From assembly GCA_025454075.1 (NCBI GenBank), contig JALOPD010000064.1, forward strand, positions 1 to 15,617: a stretch of DNA of 15,617 bases. The letters run 5' to 3'. Shown one piece after another: positions 6,103 to 15,226 of this stretch (within the stretch, counting starts at the first letter, position 1; the number at the start of each line of letters is the position of its first letter). Made by a program: the position numbers and the translations under genes. The notes under the pieces were generated by a model that saw only the letters and a list, made by a program, of their open reading frames with translations, was not told where the DNA came from and ran no database searches. The stretch is from Desulfobacterales bacterium. Its GTDB lineage: Bacteria; Desulfobacterota; Desulfobacteria; Desulfobacterales; UBA2174_A.

Positions 6103-7010
6103 CATTCATACAGCTCCGGGTAGTGCTCCTTCCACCGCCGCATCGCCCAGTGCCACTGCTCGGGGTGCTGCCGGACCATGCTTTCCACCACGTCGGTAAT
6201 GCGCTGGGTGTTCACCACCAGATCGCGGCGCAGGTCACGGCTGCGCCGCATCTCGATGGGCGACCCGACGCGGATCCCGATGGTGCCGTCGGCTTCCCGC
6301 AGGCAGAAGACCGGCACGACCGGGCAGCGGCACCGCAGCGCCAGCATCGCGGCCGCCGGCGTGGCGGTGGCTTTCTTGCCGAAAAACTCGATGTCGACCC
6401 CGTCCTTGCGCCTGGCCATGTCGACGAGGATCGTGAGCACCCCGCCCTCTCGTATGATCCTCGTCATCTCGGCCAGGGCGCCCTTCTTGTACAGGATCTG
6501 GCTCCCGAAGCGGGTGCGGGTCTTGTGAAGCCAGTTCTCGATCAGGCCGGCCTTGAACTTCTTGGCCACCGCCGTCAGGGGCCTGCCGAAAAAGCAGGGC
6601 ATGACCTGCATGCCGATCTCCCAGTTGCCCATGTGGGCCGAAACGACGACGACCCCCTGCTGCGGGGCGACTTTCCCTAAAACCTGGTCGAGGCCGTGCA
6701 GTTTGACGCGGCTCAGAACCTGCTCGCGGCTGAAAAACCCCATCTGCAGGATTTCCACCAGCGTGGTCCCGTAATTTTGAAACACGGCCCAGGCGGTTCG
6801 CCGGACCCGCCGCGGGCTGAAATCGGGAAACGCGAACTGCAGGTTGCGCCGGACGATGCGCCGCTGGGAAACGGAGCAGACATACAGCAGCGCACCGAAC
6901 ATGCGGCCCAGCGCCCGTGTGGGCAGGTGAGGAACGATGTGTTTCAGCATGGTATCGACCGGTTTTCCGATGGCGACAAGTTGACGATGCCTCGACGCGG
7001 GACGCCGCAT
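6102..7010 (-). CDS. LpxL/HtrB-like lipid A biosynthesis acyltransferase
   Basis: The product is up to 302 residues. It carries the family's catalytic H-x4-D/E motif as SAHMGNWEIG (124-133; His126, Glu131), preceded by RRNLQFAFPDF (54-64). DGVDIEFFGKKATATPAAAM (203-222) corresponds to the usual FFG..A.T block, and EQWHWAMRRWK (284-294) to the C-terminal QW.W.H.R.. motif. Such enzymes add secondary acyl chains to lipid A or related lipids at the inner face of the cytoplasmic membrane; residues 30-47 (LPTRALGRMFGALLYVCS) would be the membrane-associated N-terminus. The start is uncertain. The ATG at 7010 has no Shine-Dalgarno and follows a GC palindrome; the ATG at 6950 (MLKHIVPHLP) would give 282 residues and also fits the family, but it too lacks a clear ribosome site. 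It lies 110 bases after pbpC on the same strand and may be the last gene of that unit. The exact acceptor and acyl chain cannot be told. Confidence 0.9.
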   Translation of the reverse strand: MRRPASRHRQLVAIGKPVDTMLKHIVPHLPTRALGRMFGALLYVCSVSQRRIVRRNLQFAFPDFSPRRVRRTAWAVFQNYGTTLVEILQMGFFSREQVLSRVKLHGLDQVLGKVAPQQGVVVVSAHMGNWEIGMQVMPCFFGRPLTAVAKKFKAGLIENWLHKTRTRFGSQILYKKGALAEMTRIIREGGVLTILVDMARRKDGVDIEFFGKKATATPAAAMLALRCRCPVVPVFCLREADGTIGIRVGSPIEMRRSRDLRRDLVVNTQRITDVVESMVRQHPEQWHWAMRRWKEHYPELYE

Positions 7011-7120
7011 CGGCCGGCGGCCGGCCGGCAGGTGTCCCCGCAGGAGCGCTGATTCTTAACAAAGCCCCCTTTGCCTGTCAACGTCGGCGCACCATCGCCA
7101 TCGTGGAAGCGCGCGGCGCC

Positions 7121-9280
7121 TTATTCCTCTTCAGAAGTCCGCGGCCCCCTCACCTGGAACCGAACCGAATCGATCATCGCCCCCCCGGCATCTCTCAAAG
7201 CGAGGACGTATCGGCCCGCCGCGGGCTCCCAATGCGTCGGGGCACGGGCAAGCCCCAGATCGCGGCCGTTGAGAAGCCAGCGCAGCCCGTCACTTGGCCC
7301 TTGAACGGAAAAAAAGATCCGCTGGCGCTCCCGGGGCAAGTCGGGGTCCATGGCAAAGACGGCGCCGGCCGGCGGGTACGCGATGCGAACACCGGCCGCC
7401 GCGCCTTCGGCCCGCAGCGGCCCCGGCTCGGTGCCGCGGATGAACCACTCCTGGCGCGGCTCGGGCCCGGTTCCGGCGGTGCACCGGACCAAGCCTGCCG
7501 GAGGAGAGGCGGCCTCGCCGGGGTCCTCGGCGGGCAGGGAGTTCATGACCTCGAGCCACAGCGGCGCCGCACCCGTCACCCCGCTCACCTCGCGCATGGG
7601 CTCGCCGGAAAAGTTCCCGACCCAGGCGCCGACCGTGTAGTGCCGCGAATACCCGACGCACCAGTTGTCGCGCATGTCCTTGCTCGTGCCGGTCTTGACG
7701 GCCGCCCGGACGCGAGCGGACAAAGCGTTCTCCAGGCCGAAGGTCATGCTGCGCGCTTCGCGGTCGGCGAGGATGTCGGAGACCAGGAAGGCGGCCTCCT
7801 CCGAGAACACGCGTTGAACAGCGGCCGGCCCGGACCCGGCGGCCGTGAGGCGAATCCCGCCGGCAACGCCCCCGTTGGCGAGCGCGCGGTAGGCCGCGAC
7901 CAGTTCCCAGAGGTTCACGTCCGCCGTGCCGAGCGCCAGCGACGGCCCGTAAAAGTCGCCGTCCTCCGCGAGGCCTTTGAACCCCAGGTCCCGCAGCGCC
8001 CGCAGGAACTCCTCGACCCCGGTCATCTCGGCCGTCCGCACGGCGGGGATGTTCATCGAGGAGGCCAGCGCCGCGCGGGCGGTCACGGAGCCCTGGTAGC
8101 CGCCATGGTAGTTGCGCGGCTGGTAGATGCCGCTCGGCACGGAGATGTCGATCGGCGTGTCGTCCAGGACGGAGGCCGGTGTGAGGATGCGTCGGTCGAA
8201 TGCCAGCGCATACAGGAAAGGTTTCAGCACGGAGCCCGCCTGGCGCTTAGCTAAAACGCCGTCCACGTAACGCGAGCGGGCGGGGTCGTTCGTGTGGCTG
8301 ACGTAGGCCAGCACCTCGCCGCTCCGGTTCTCGACCACGAGGAGAGCGCCCTCCCCGACGTTCCGCGGTTTGAGGATCTCGAGGTGGTGGGCCAGGCGCT
8401 CCCGGGCCAGCCGCTGGAGCCCGGCATCCAGGGTGCATGACACCGCCGGCTCGGCGCGGCGGCCGGCGGCCAGTCGACGGGCGGCATGGGGGGCAAGGTC
8501 GGCCTGCGGCAGGATGACATCGGTTCTTTGCAGGGACTGCCGCACGGTCTGCCGGACCTCCTCTTCACGGAGCGGCCAACCGAGCGCCCTTTGAAGCCGC
8601 ACCGCCCGGTCGGCCACCTGTTCGCTGCTCGCGTTGGGCGAGCGGATCAGGGCCGCGAGAGCCAGGGACTCCGCCGCGGTCAGGCCGTGGGGGGCCTTGC
8701 CGAAAAGCCCCCGGCAGGCGGCGCCGACCCCCTGGTACTCCCTGCGAAAATAAACGATGTTGAGATAGGCCTCGAGAATCTCCTTCTTGTCCCAGGTGGC
8801 TTCGATGCGGCGCGCCGCTTGGATCTGTCGCCACTTCTGGCTCAGCGACCGCCGCTGTTGGCCGGCCTGCAGCTCCCGGTCGAGTTGAGCGGCCAGCTGC
8901 ATGCTGATGGTGCTCGCCCCCCGGAAACTCCCCGATACGACCCCCCGCAGCCCGGCGGCGGCCAGCGCGCGCCAGTCGACTCCCGCGTGCTCGAAGAACC
9001 GCTTGTCCTCCGCCCGGACCACGGACTCGCGCAGCGCAGGCGGGGTATCTTCCAGCGGCGTCCACGCCAGACGCCTCACGCCGAGGTCGGTCCGCAGTTC
9101 ATGCAGGACGATTCCGTTGCGGTCGAGCAGCAACGATTCGGACGAGCGATACCCCGCCCGCACCTCTTCGTACGTCGGCAATGCCGACGCGGCGCCGGCG
9201 TGGGCGAGAACCGCCCCTGCGACCAGGGCACGAATGAGGCGAATGAGGGCGATTCGGCAGAGGATGGTATTATTTTTCAT
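7121..9280 (-). CDS. pbpC: Penicillin-binding protein 1C (peptidoglycan glycosyltransferase/transpeptidase)
   Basis: The product is 719 residues. A hydrophobic N-terminus (about 8-34) is the membrane anchor or signal. The glycosyltransferase family 51 domain shows EDKRFFEHAGVDW (91-103, catalytic Glu91), RGASTISMQLA (120-130) and RRIEATWDKKEILEAYLN (157-174, Glu170). The transpeptidase domain has SVLK (350-353, nucleophile Ser350), SMN (408-410) and KTG (529-531). The tail (about 625-712) fits the small C-terminal domain typical of PBP1C. All key residues are present, so both activities are plausible in the periplasm. The gene follows the alpha-2-macroglobulin gene by 95 bases on the same strand, the classic pairing in which PBP1C is thought to repair wall damage while the macroglobulin traps proteases. 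The ATG at 9280 is the only reasonable start, although its ribosome site is weak. Confidence 0.95.
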   Translation of the reverse strand: MKNNTILCRIALIRLIRALVAGAVLAHAGAASALPTYEEVRAGYRSSESLLLDRNGIVLHELRTDLGVRRLAWTPLEDTPPALRESVVRAEDKRFFEHAGVDWRALAAAGLRGVVSGSFRGASTISMQLAAQLDRELQAGQQRRSLSQKWRQIQAARRIEATWDKKEILEAYLNIVYFRREYQGVGAACRGLFGKAPHGLTAAESLALAALIRSPNASSEQVADRAVRLQRALGWPLREEEVRQTVRQSLQRTDVILPQADLAPHAARRLAAGRRAEPAVSCTLDAGLQRLARERLAHHLEILKPRNVGEGALLVVENRSGEVLAYVSHTNDPARSRYVDGVLAKRQAGSVLKPFLYALAFDRRILTPASVLDDTPIDISVPSGIYQPRNYHGGYQGSVTARAALASSMNIPAVRTAEMTGVEEFLRALRDLGFKGLAEDGDFYGPSLALGTADVNLWELVAAYRALANGGVAGGIRLTAAGSGPAAVQRVFSEEAAFLVSDILADREARSMTFGLENALSARVRAAVKTGTSKDMRDNWCVGYSRHYTVGAWVGNFSGEPMREVSGVTGAAPLWLEVMNSLPAEDPGEAASPPAGLVRCTAGTGPEPRQEWFIRGTEPGPLRAEGAAAGVRIAYPPAGAVFAMDPDLPRERQRIFFSVQGPSDGLRWLLNGRDLGLARAPTHWEPAAGRYVLALRDAGGAMIDSVRFQVRGPRTSEEE

Positions 9281-9337
9281 ATTCGGACGAGGCTTTTAAA
9301 TTTATTGAAAAATTTGAATTTGGACTTCTTTCCTCTC

Positions 9338-9366
9338 ACCTTAAGCCTTAAACGTTAAACCTCAAA
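9338..9366. repeat. Four degenerate tandem heptamers (CCTTAAA type)
   Basis: CCTTAAG, CCTTAAA, CGTTAAA and CCTCAAA follow each other without gaps at 9339-9366. The same heptamer builds the right arm of the inverted repeat at 6067-6095. The tract sits 10 bases after the macroglobulin stop codon in an AT-rich gap of 95 bases that also contains AAATTT repeats (about 9298-9320). On the coding (minus) strand it reads TTTAAGG-like. No strong hairpin forms from this tract alone, so a terminator is not shown. Confidence 0.55.
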
Positions 9367-9375
9367 CTCACGTCG

Positions 9376-12300
9376 TTACGGCCCCACCTTGATTGGCTCA
9401 TTCGGGATCTCCCCGAACATCTCCGGCGCGTAGAGCGCCTCCACGCGCGTGGGCGGCAGGTTGAACTCCCCATCCTGGTTGAGGCGCAGCGTGTACTCCA
9501 GGGCCCACTTGCCCTTGGGCACGAATTCGTAGTAGGCCCGGAAGCCGTCGAAGGCGCGTTCCTCGAAGACGGGCCACGGGCCCTTGCGTGACTCCGCCTG
9601 GGTCATCAGCCGCGAATCCCGCCCCAGCCCGCTGCCCAGGATGGTGGCGCCGGCGGGCACCGGGTCGTTCGCGACCACCCAGGTCATGTCGGCCTGCGCC
9701 TCGGTCTCCAGGCGCACCCGCAGGATATCCCCCCGGCTCCAGCGATCCGGCGACGTGCGGCTCAGGGCGCTGACGGTTTTCCGGATGGCGTATCCCGCCG
9801 TGAGCGGCTCCCGCAGCGGGAGTGCGGCAAGACTCTGCACGTTCAGCCAGGGCCTGCCGCCGCCCGCGTGCACGGCGCTGAGTTCGGCCTTCGACTCGGG
9901 CCAGGCCAGAAGCGCCGTTTCGCCCCGCGGCGAGCGGGACCAATCCACCACCTCCGAGCGGCCGGACAGATCGAGCCGGGTCGCCCCGGTGACCGGTTCG
10001 GCCTCGAAGGACTGCGAAAACCGCTGCAGGGCGAGCACCCCCCAGGCATTGGCCGTGGTCAGGTCCCAATGCCCCCGTCGCTGCCGGGCCAGTGTGCCCC
10101 GGGCCAGCTGCGGCAGGTCCTGCCTCCAGCCGTCCAGCCGCTGGGCGGTCAGGAGCATGCGCGCGGCGTTCACGTCGGTCGACACCATGAGCCACCAGAG
10201 CCGGTCGCTCGCATCCGTTGAGAAGGCCACCAGTGATCCCTGGTAGGTCAACCGCGAGCGCAGGACCTGCTCGGCCGCGGAGAGCCGCTGAGCGCGTTCC
10301 GGGGCCTGGTCCATATTTAGCAGGATGTTCACCCAGTCGAGGACGGCGGAGGTCGGCCAGAGGGTGGGGTCGATGGCGAGCGAGCCCAGCATGCCGGGCT
10401 CGGCGCGCCCCACCCGCGACAGCGCTTCGACGGCCGCGAGTTTGCGCAGCGTGAGGTCCGCGGTCGGCAGCGGCGAATGGCGGGTGAGCGCCCCCTCCAC
10501 GAACCGCTTGAGCCCCCCGGCGGCGCGCTGCAGCACATCATCCGCCAGCGGCCGGCCCGCCTCGTGCGCAACGGCAATCGCATACGCCGTCAAGACCGGG
10601 TCCCCGTAAGAGGCGGTGGGGAAATACTTCAGCAGGCCGTCCGCGTCCAGGTAGGCCGGAAGTTCGGCTGAGAGCCGGTCCCATTTCGCAGGGTCCTGCA
10701 GCGCCACCGCCGCGGACAGTTTCTGCTCCAGGCAGCCATAGGGGTAGCCGCGCATGTAGTCGGCGACCCCGGCCAGCCCGTCGCCGAGGCGGGGCCGCAC
10801 CTCGAGCCGCACCCCGCCCCCGGAAACCGCGCCGGCCGGCCGCTCGACCGACATGCGGTACTCCCCTTCCAAGGGAGCGACGGCGGCCTGGAGCACGCGC
10901 ACCGGGACGGCCGGGACCACCTTCTGCGACACCCGCAGCCGGTCCCGGTCGCCGGTTTCTCTGGACGCCGTCTCGAACTCCCACTCGAGATGACCCGTGC
11001 CCTCGGGCACCGTCACGTCCCAACTCAACACCTGCGCCTCGCCTGGCGCGAGCGCCGCGGTCAGCACGGCCGGCGTTACGGACAGGCCCGGCGCCACCGC
11101 CCGCGCATCCACCGTCATCGCCGCCGAGGCGGCGTTGCGCACGGTGATGCCGGCCCGGAAGCGGTCGCCCGCGCGCACCAGCGGCGGCAGCCCGGAAAAG
11201 ACCATCAGGTCCTGGGTGGACTGAATGGAGGCCTCGCCGGTCCCGAACAGTCCCGTCCCGCCGGAGGCCACCGCGACGATGCGGAACGAGGTGACGGCAT
11301 CGTTGAGCGGCACTTCGATGGCGGCTTGCCCGCGATCGTCCAGCGGCAGCCGGGCCTTCCACAACAGCAGCGTGTCGAACAGCTCGCGCGTGGCCTGCCG
11401 CCCGCCGCCGCCGCCCTGGGCCAGCGCCTTGACCCCGTAATGGCGCTTCCCGACCACGTGCATCTGGGCCGTCGCCGTCTGAACCTCGCAGCCGCGGCGC
11501 CCCATCATGCCGGCCAGCAGACTCCAGCTCGTGTTCGCCATGAGTTCCAGCAGGCCCTCGTCCACGGCGGCGAGCGCCACCTCGCTTCCGGCAGGGGGCG
11601 GCCGGCCATCGGCCGTCGACACGCGGACGGCCACCCGGGCGGATTCCCTCGCCTTGTAGACCGGCCGGTCGGCCGTGACCGACACTTTCAATTCGTGGGC
11701 CCGCCAGCCCACGTCGATCTCCGCCCAGCCGAGTTTGAAGGCCGGTTTACCGAGATCGGCCGTCGCGGTCGGCGGCACCCCGGCCGTGCGGCCGCGAACC
11801 GCCAGCACCGAAACGAACACGTTGGGCGCATAATGGCCCTTGACCGGGACCGCGACCACCGCCTCCCGGCCGGAGATTTTCCGGACCGAGGTCTCCATGA
11901 CGCCTTCCCGCTCCACCGCCACCAGTGCGGTCGCCTCGCGGAAGGGCATGCGCACCTGGAAGACGGCCGTTTCACCCGGCTCGTAGCGCCGGCGCTCGGG
12001 CAGAAGGTCCATGCGGTCGTGGTCTTCGGCCTCGAACCACCAGTCGTCCCTGCCCGCCACCCACACGGCCCGGTGGGCCTGGGCCCGATGGCCGTCCTCG
12101 TCCCGCGTTTCGACGACCAGGATGACTTCGCCCGCAACCGGCGGCTCGGCATCGCAAGTGAACAGGCCCTGGGCATTGGTTCTCCCCTCGGCCAGGGTCG
12201 AGACCCGCCGGATCTCGACCGTGTGGTCGTAGGCGTAGAACCCGCCGGCCAGGCGCTTGCGGTGCGAATAGACCTTGCGCTCGTAAAGGTCGACCCGCAC

Positions 12301-15060
12301 GGCCGCCCCGGCCACGGGCTTCCCGGAAAGCGTCACGACGGCGGCATCGAACTTGAGCGCGTCCTTTGAAATCGCCCATCGGTCCGGCCGGATGCCGGCC
12401 AGGACGCGCGAACTCCAGAGAGGGGCTCGGGCGGCGACGGTCTGGATTTCGCCGTTCGGGTCCTGGAATTCCATTTCCGCCGTCACTTCCCGAGGGGTGT
12501 CGATGCTCGGCAGGCCGGAGAGGCGTGTGCGCGCCGCTCCCGTCTTATCGAGCGTGAGCTGCGCAACCGGCAACGGGGTTCGCCGATCGCCCCCCGGCGC
12601 CTCCTCGGACTCCCCGCGCCGCACCGTCCCTTCGCGCACCCCGCCGTTTCCGAACACGAAGTCTTCGAACCCTTCGAAGGCCGGCAGGCGTTTGGGACCG
12701 ATCTCGGCCCGCAGCGTGACCGGCAGCATCCCTGCCCCGCCGCCGGCCAGGTACTGGATGCTGAGATCCAGCGGGATCTCGCCGGCGTTGACCAGGGGCT
12801 CGGCCGGCGGTTTGATGACCCCCTTGAGAAGCGGCACCCGGAACTGTTCCACCCGGAACCGGCCCGCAGCCAAAAGGCGTCCGCCGGAATCCTCCGGCGG
12901 TTCCTCTTCCGCTTCCGCGGCGACCGATTCCGGCGAAGGCCCGCCGCCGGCTTTGCGGGTCAGGTTGACGGTGTACACGCCCAGCTTGGCGTCCTTTGGA
13001 ATGGGCCAGTCGGTCTCGGCGATGCCGGCCGCATCCCAGGTGATCGGCACTTCGAAGAACTGGCCGCTGCCGGCGTGCCGGATGGAAACGGTGTCCGGCA
13101 GCTCGCCCACGGGGATCGCCGAAAATCCGTCCATGGTGTGGCGGCGGATGAAATGCTTCATGTGGACGGTTTCACCCGCCCGCAGCAGGCTCCGGTCGAA
13201 AACGCTGTGCGCGACCTCGGGACCGACGCCCGTCTCCTCGGGAATTTTGAAGCGCCAGGCTTCGATGCCCTGGTCCCAGCTCGAGTGCACGAAGCTCATG
13301 TCCGCTTCGCTCCGGGCGGCGACGAAAAGGCCCCCGTCCAGGCGGCGCAGCGCCCCCATCTGCGGGTAGTCGTACCCGTCCGGTTCGCACGGGCAGCTCG
13401 GCAGCTCGGTGTCCAGAGGCAGGCGGGCGTCGATCCGGGCGACGCCCGACGCGTCGGTCCGCCCCTGCCAAAGGGCCAGCCCCTCGCAGTTCATCACGGT
13501 CACGGCGGCGTCTTCCACGGGTTCGGCCCGGTCCAGGGTGGTGACCCACACCAGGGAGGACTCCCGGCCGCGCTTGAAATGAACCGCAAGGTTCGTCACC
13601 AGGGCGGCCGCGGGCACGAACATCGACCGCGGCGGGTCGAGAAGCGCCTTGCCCAGGATGGCGCTCTCGAGCTCCACGATGTAAAGACCGGGTTTTCGCA
13701 AGGGGATGCCGACCACCTCCAGGGCGCTCGCCCCTTGGGGTTTGGGGACCGCAATCTCCTGGACCCCCGGTACACTTTTCAAAATGGATGTCTCGCGCGA
13801 GGCCGCCGCCACGCGGCGCAGCCACCCCTGGACATCCCCGGCCTGGTCCGGCGGAAGCGCGAAAACCTTGCCGGCGACGGCCCCGGCGTCCGGGCCGCGC
13901 TCCGTCTCTGCCTGAAGCATGCGGCCTTTCACCTGCGGCTCGAGGTTGCGCAGCGTCACCGGCAGCACCGGGTCCGCCTTGGACTCGATGATGCCGAAGC
14001 GGGCCGAAAACTTGGCCAGCGGCGGGTAGCCGGCGGTGCGCACCCGGAGTGGGAACTTGTCGGCATTCAAGAGCGGCCGGCCCGCATCGTCCTTGATGCC
14101 GCCGGGGATCTCCAGACGGAGCTCGGCTTTTTCAGGAAAGGGCCCTTTGAAAGTAATCTCCCCGTTCTCGCTGTTCAGGGGCGCCGTCCATTTCAGGCCG
14201 CCGGGGCCTTTCAGCAGGACCTCCCCCTGCACCTGCGGGTCCATGGCGGCGTTGAACCGCAGGCTCATCGGACGGACAGGTATGCAGCCTGAACGCGGGT
14301 TTTCGCGCTCGCAGGAAAATTCGGCGAGAAAGGAGGACCGTGTTTCGAAATTCAGGACCTGATCCCGGCCGGTGGCGACGCCGGAAAGCGACTGGATGCC
14401 CCGCCCCCACACCAGGCTCACCCGGGACTTGACGGGCAGCCGCTGCCGGCACTGCAGCAGCAGGTAGACGGTCGAATCGCCTGCGGAGAGCCAGCGCAGG
14501 GAATCGAGCACCCGCTGCCGCTCCTCGCCCGCGACGATGCGGGCGCCGATGCGCTCCTTGAGCCCCGGAACCACAAAACCGGCGTGGGCCAGCACCGAGG
14601 CCTCATCCGGGACGGCATCCAGCTTGAGAATGAAAACCTGGTCTTCGCTGATACCGCGGTTGCCTTCATAGGGCACGGAGGAGACAATGGCCGGCCCGCC
14701 GGTTGAAAAGCCGAACTCCCGGGGGTCCAGCGCCCTGCCGGCCAGCGACCGCAGCCCCGGCTTCAACCGGAAGACGCAGCGGACCCCGGCCGGGAGGTCG
14801 CGGCCGAAATCGTAGACCCAGTTCCGGGGGTCCGCCCAGCGTCCGCTGCCCTCCTCCGCGCACTCGACGACGAACGGGTCCGCTGCGGCCCCCGGGTCGC
14901 CGAAGGGGACCATGGCCTCGCTGAAGGCTGCCCGCGCCTGGCGGACTTTTTTGACCGTGCCCTGCGGGCTGAACTGCGTGACCCGGGCGCCTTCCTGGGC
15001 ATGGACCGCGGAGGACAAAAAAAAGAACCCCACCAGCAGGGCGACAGGCATGCGTTTCAT
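9376..15060 (-). CDS. Bacterial alpha-2-macroglobulin with thioester motif (YfhM type)
   Basis: The product is 1894 residues, longer than the roughly 1650 of the E. coli protein. MKRMPVALLVGFFFLSSAVHA (1-21) is a Sec signal cut before QEG. There is no lipobox cysteine, so it should be soluble in the periplasm. Repeated beta-rich macroglobulin domains follow. Residues 1163-1170 (LAAVDEGL) lead into a probable bait region (about 1185-1225) with five glycines (1216-1220). The macroglobulin core domain follows (PLDDRGQAAIEVPLNDAVTS, 1239-1258), then the thioester CLEQ (1443-1446, codons at 10734-10723) in GYPYGCLEQKLSAAVAL. The C-terminus PPTRVEALYAPEMFGEIPNE is typical. Such proteins inhibit attacking proteases: bait cleavage exposes the thioester, which binds the protease covalently. 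Start choice: GGAAAGG lies eight bases before 15060, while the longer open frame to 15102 adds 14 residues that would bury the signal. pbpC follows. Confidence 0.95.
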   Translation of the reverse strand: MKRMPVALLVGFFFLSSAVHAQEGARVTQFSPQGTVKKVRQARAAFSEAMVPFGDPGAAADPFVVECAEEGSGRWADPRNWVYDFGRDLPAGVRCVFRLKPGLRSLAGRALDPREFGFSTGGPAIVSSVPYEGNRGISEDQVFILKLDAVPDEASVLAHAGFVVPGLKERIGARIVAGEERQRVLDSLRWLSAGDSTVYLLLQCRQRLPVKSRVSLVWGRGIQSLSGVATGRDQVLNFETRSSFLAEFSCERENPRSGCIPVRPMSLRFNAAMDPQVQGEVLLKGPGGLKWTAPLNSENGEITFKGPFPEKAELRLEIPGGIKDDAGRPLLNADKFPLRVRTAGYPPLAKFSARFGIIESKADPVLPVTLRNLEPQVKGRMLQAETERGPDAGAVAGKVFALPPDQAGDVQGWLRRVAAASRETSILKSVPGVQEIAVPKPQGASALEVVGIPLRKPGLYIVELESAILGKALLDPPRSMFVPAAALVTNLAVHFKRGRESSLVWVTTLDRAEPVEDAAVTVMNCEGLALWQGRTDASGVARIDARLPLDTELPSCPCEPDGYDYPQMGALRRLDGGLFVAARSEADMSFVHSSWDQGIEAWRFKIPEETGVGPEVAHSVFDRSLLRAGETVHMKHFIRRHTMDGFSAIPVGELPDTVSIRHAGSGQFFEVPITWDAAGIAETDWPIPKDAKLGVYTVNLTRKAGGGPSPESVAAEAEEEPPEDSGGRLLAAGRFRVEQFRVPLLKGVIKPPAEPLVNAGEIPLDLSIQYLAGGGAGMLPVTLRAEIGPKRLPAFEGFEDFVFGNGGVREGTVRRGESEEAPGGDRRTPLPVAQLTLDKTGAARTRLSGLPSIDTPREVTAEMEFQDPNGEIQTVAARAPLWSSRVLAGIRPDRWAISKDALKFDAAVVTLSGKPVAGAAVRVDLYERKVYSHRKRLAGGFYAYDHTVEIRRVSTLAEGRTNAQGLFTCDAEPPVAGEVILVVETRDEDGHRAQAHRAVWVAGRDDWWFEAEDHDRMDLLPERRRYEPGETAVFQVRMPFREATALVAVEREGVMETSVRKISGREAVVAVPVKGHYAPNVFVSVLAVRGRTAGVPPTATADLGKPAFKLGWAEIDVGWRAHELKVSVTADRPVYKARESARVAVRVSTADGRPPPAGSEVALAAVDEGLLELMANTSWSLLAGMMGRRGCEVQTATAQMHVVGKRHYGVKALAQGGGGGRQATRELFDTLLLWKARLPLDDRGQAAIEVPLNDAVTSFRIVAVASGGTGLFGTGEASIQSTQDLMVFSGLPPLVRAGDRFRAGITVRNAASAAMTVDARAVAPGLSVTPAVLTAALAPGEAQVLSWDVTVPEGTGHLEWEFETASRETGDRDRLRVSQKVVPAVPVRVLQAAVAPLEGEYRMSVERPAGAVSGGGVRLEVRPRLGDGLAGVADYMRGYPYGCLEQKLSAAVALQDPAKWDRLSAELPAYLDADGLLKYFPTASYGDPVLTAYAIAVAHEAGRPLADDVLQRAAGGLKRFVEGALTRHSPLPTADLTLRKLAAVEALSRVGRAEPGMLGSLAIDPTLWPTSAVLDWVNILLNMDQAPERAQRLSAAEQVLRSRLTYQGSLVAFSTDASDRLWWLMVSTDVNAARMLLTAQRLDGWRQDLPQLARGTLARQRRGHWDLTTANAWGVLALQRFSQSFEAEPVTGATRLDLSGRSEVVDWSRSPRGETALLAWPESKAELSAVHAGGGRPWLNVQSLAALPLREPLTAGYAIRKTVSALSRTSPDRWSRGDILRVRLETEAQADMTWVVANDPVPAGATILGSGLGRDSRLMTQAESRKGPWPVFEERAFDGFRAYYEFVPKGKWALEYTLRLNQDGEFNLPPTRVEALYAPEMFGEIPNEPIKVGP

Positions 15061-15068
15061 CGTTTCGA

Positions 15069-15075
15069 CCTTTCC
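15069..15075 (-). promoter_or_regulatory. Ribosome binding site GGAAAGG for the macroglobulin gene
   Basis: On the minus strand GGAAAGG is followed by eight bases and ATG at 15060. It selects the MKRMPVALL start, directly followed by a signal peptide, over the upstream in-frame ATG at 15102. Confidence 0.7.
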
Positions 15076-15226
15076 AGGTTTCGAGTGGATGCCGCCACAC
15101 AACTCTTCCGAAAGTGAACTTGGCCAGTTTTTTTAGGGAAGTCAACAGCCTCGTTTCCCGCGTCCGGATCTCAGGCTCCTGCGCTGGTTCCGACCGCAAA
15201 AGCCGCCTCTGGATGACCGATTTCGG

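Noticed and set aside
10990..12369. A 459-codon plus-strand frame inside the macroglobulin gene
   Set aside because: It is the antisense shadow of a continuous 1894-codon gene with recognised domains; no ribosome site or motif supports it.
15061..15102. Fourteen-residue N-terminal extension of the macroglobulin (MCGGIHSKPGKVET)
   Set aside because: It would precede the signal peptide and overlap the GGAAAGG ribosome site. Its early cysteine lacks a preceding hydrophobic stretch and so is not a lipobox.
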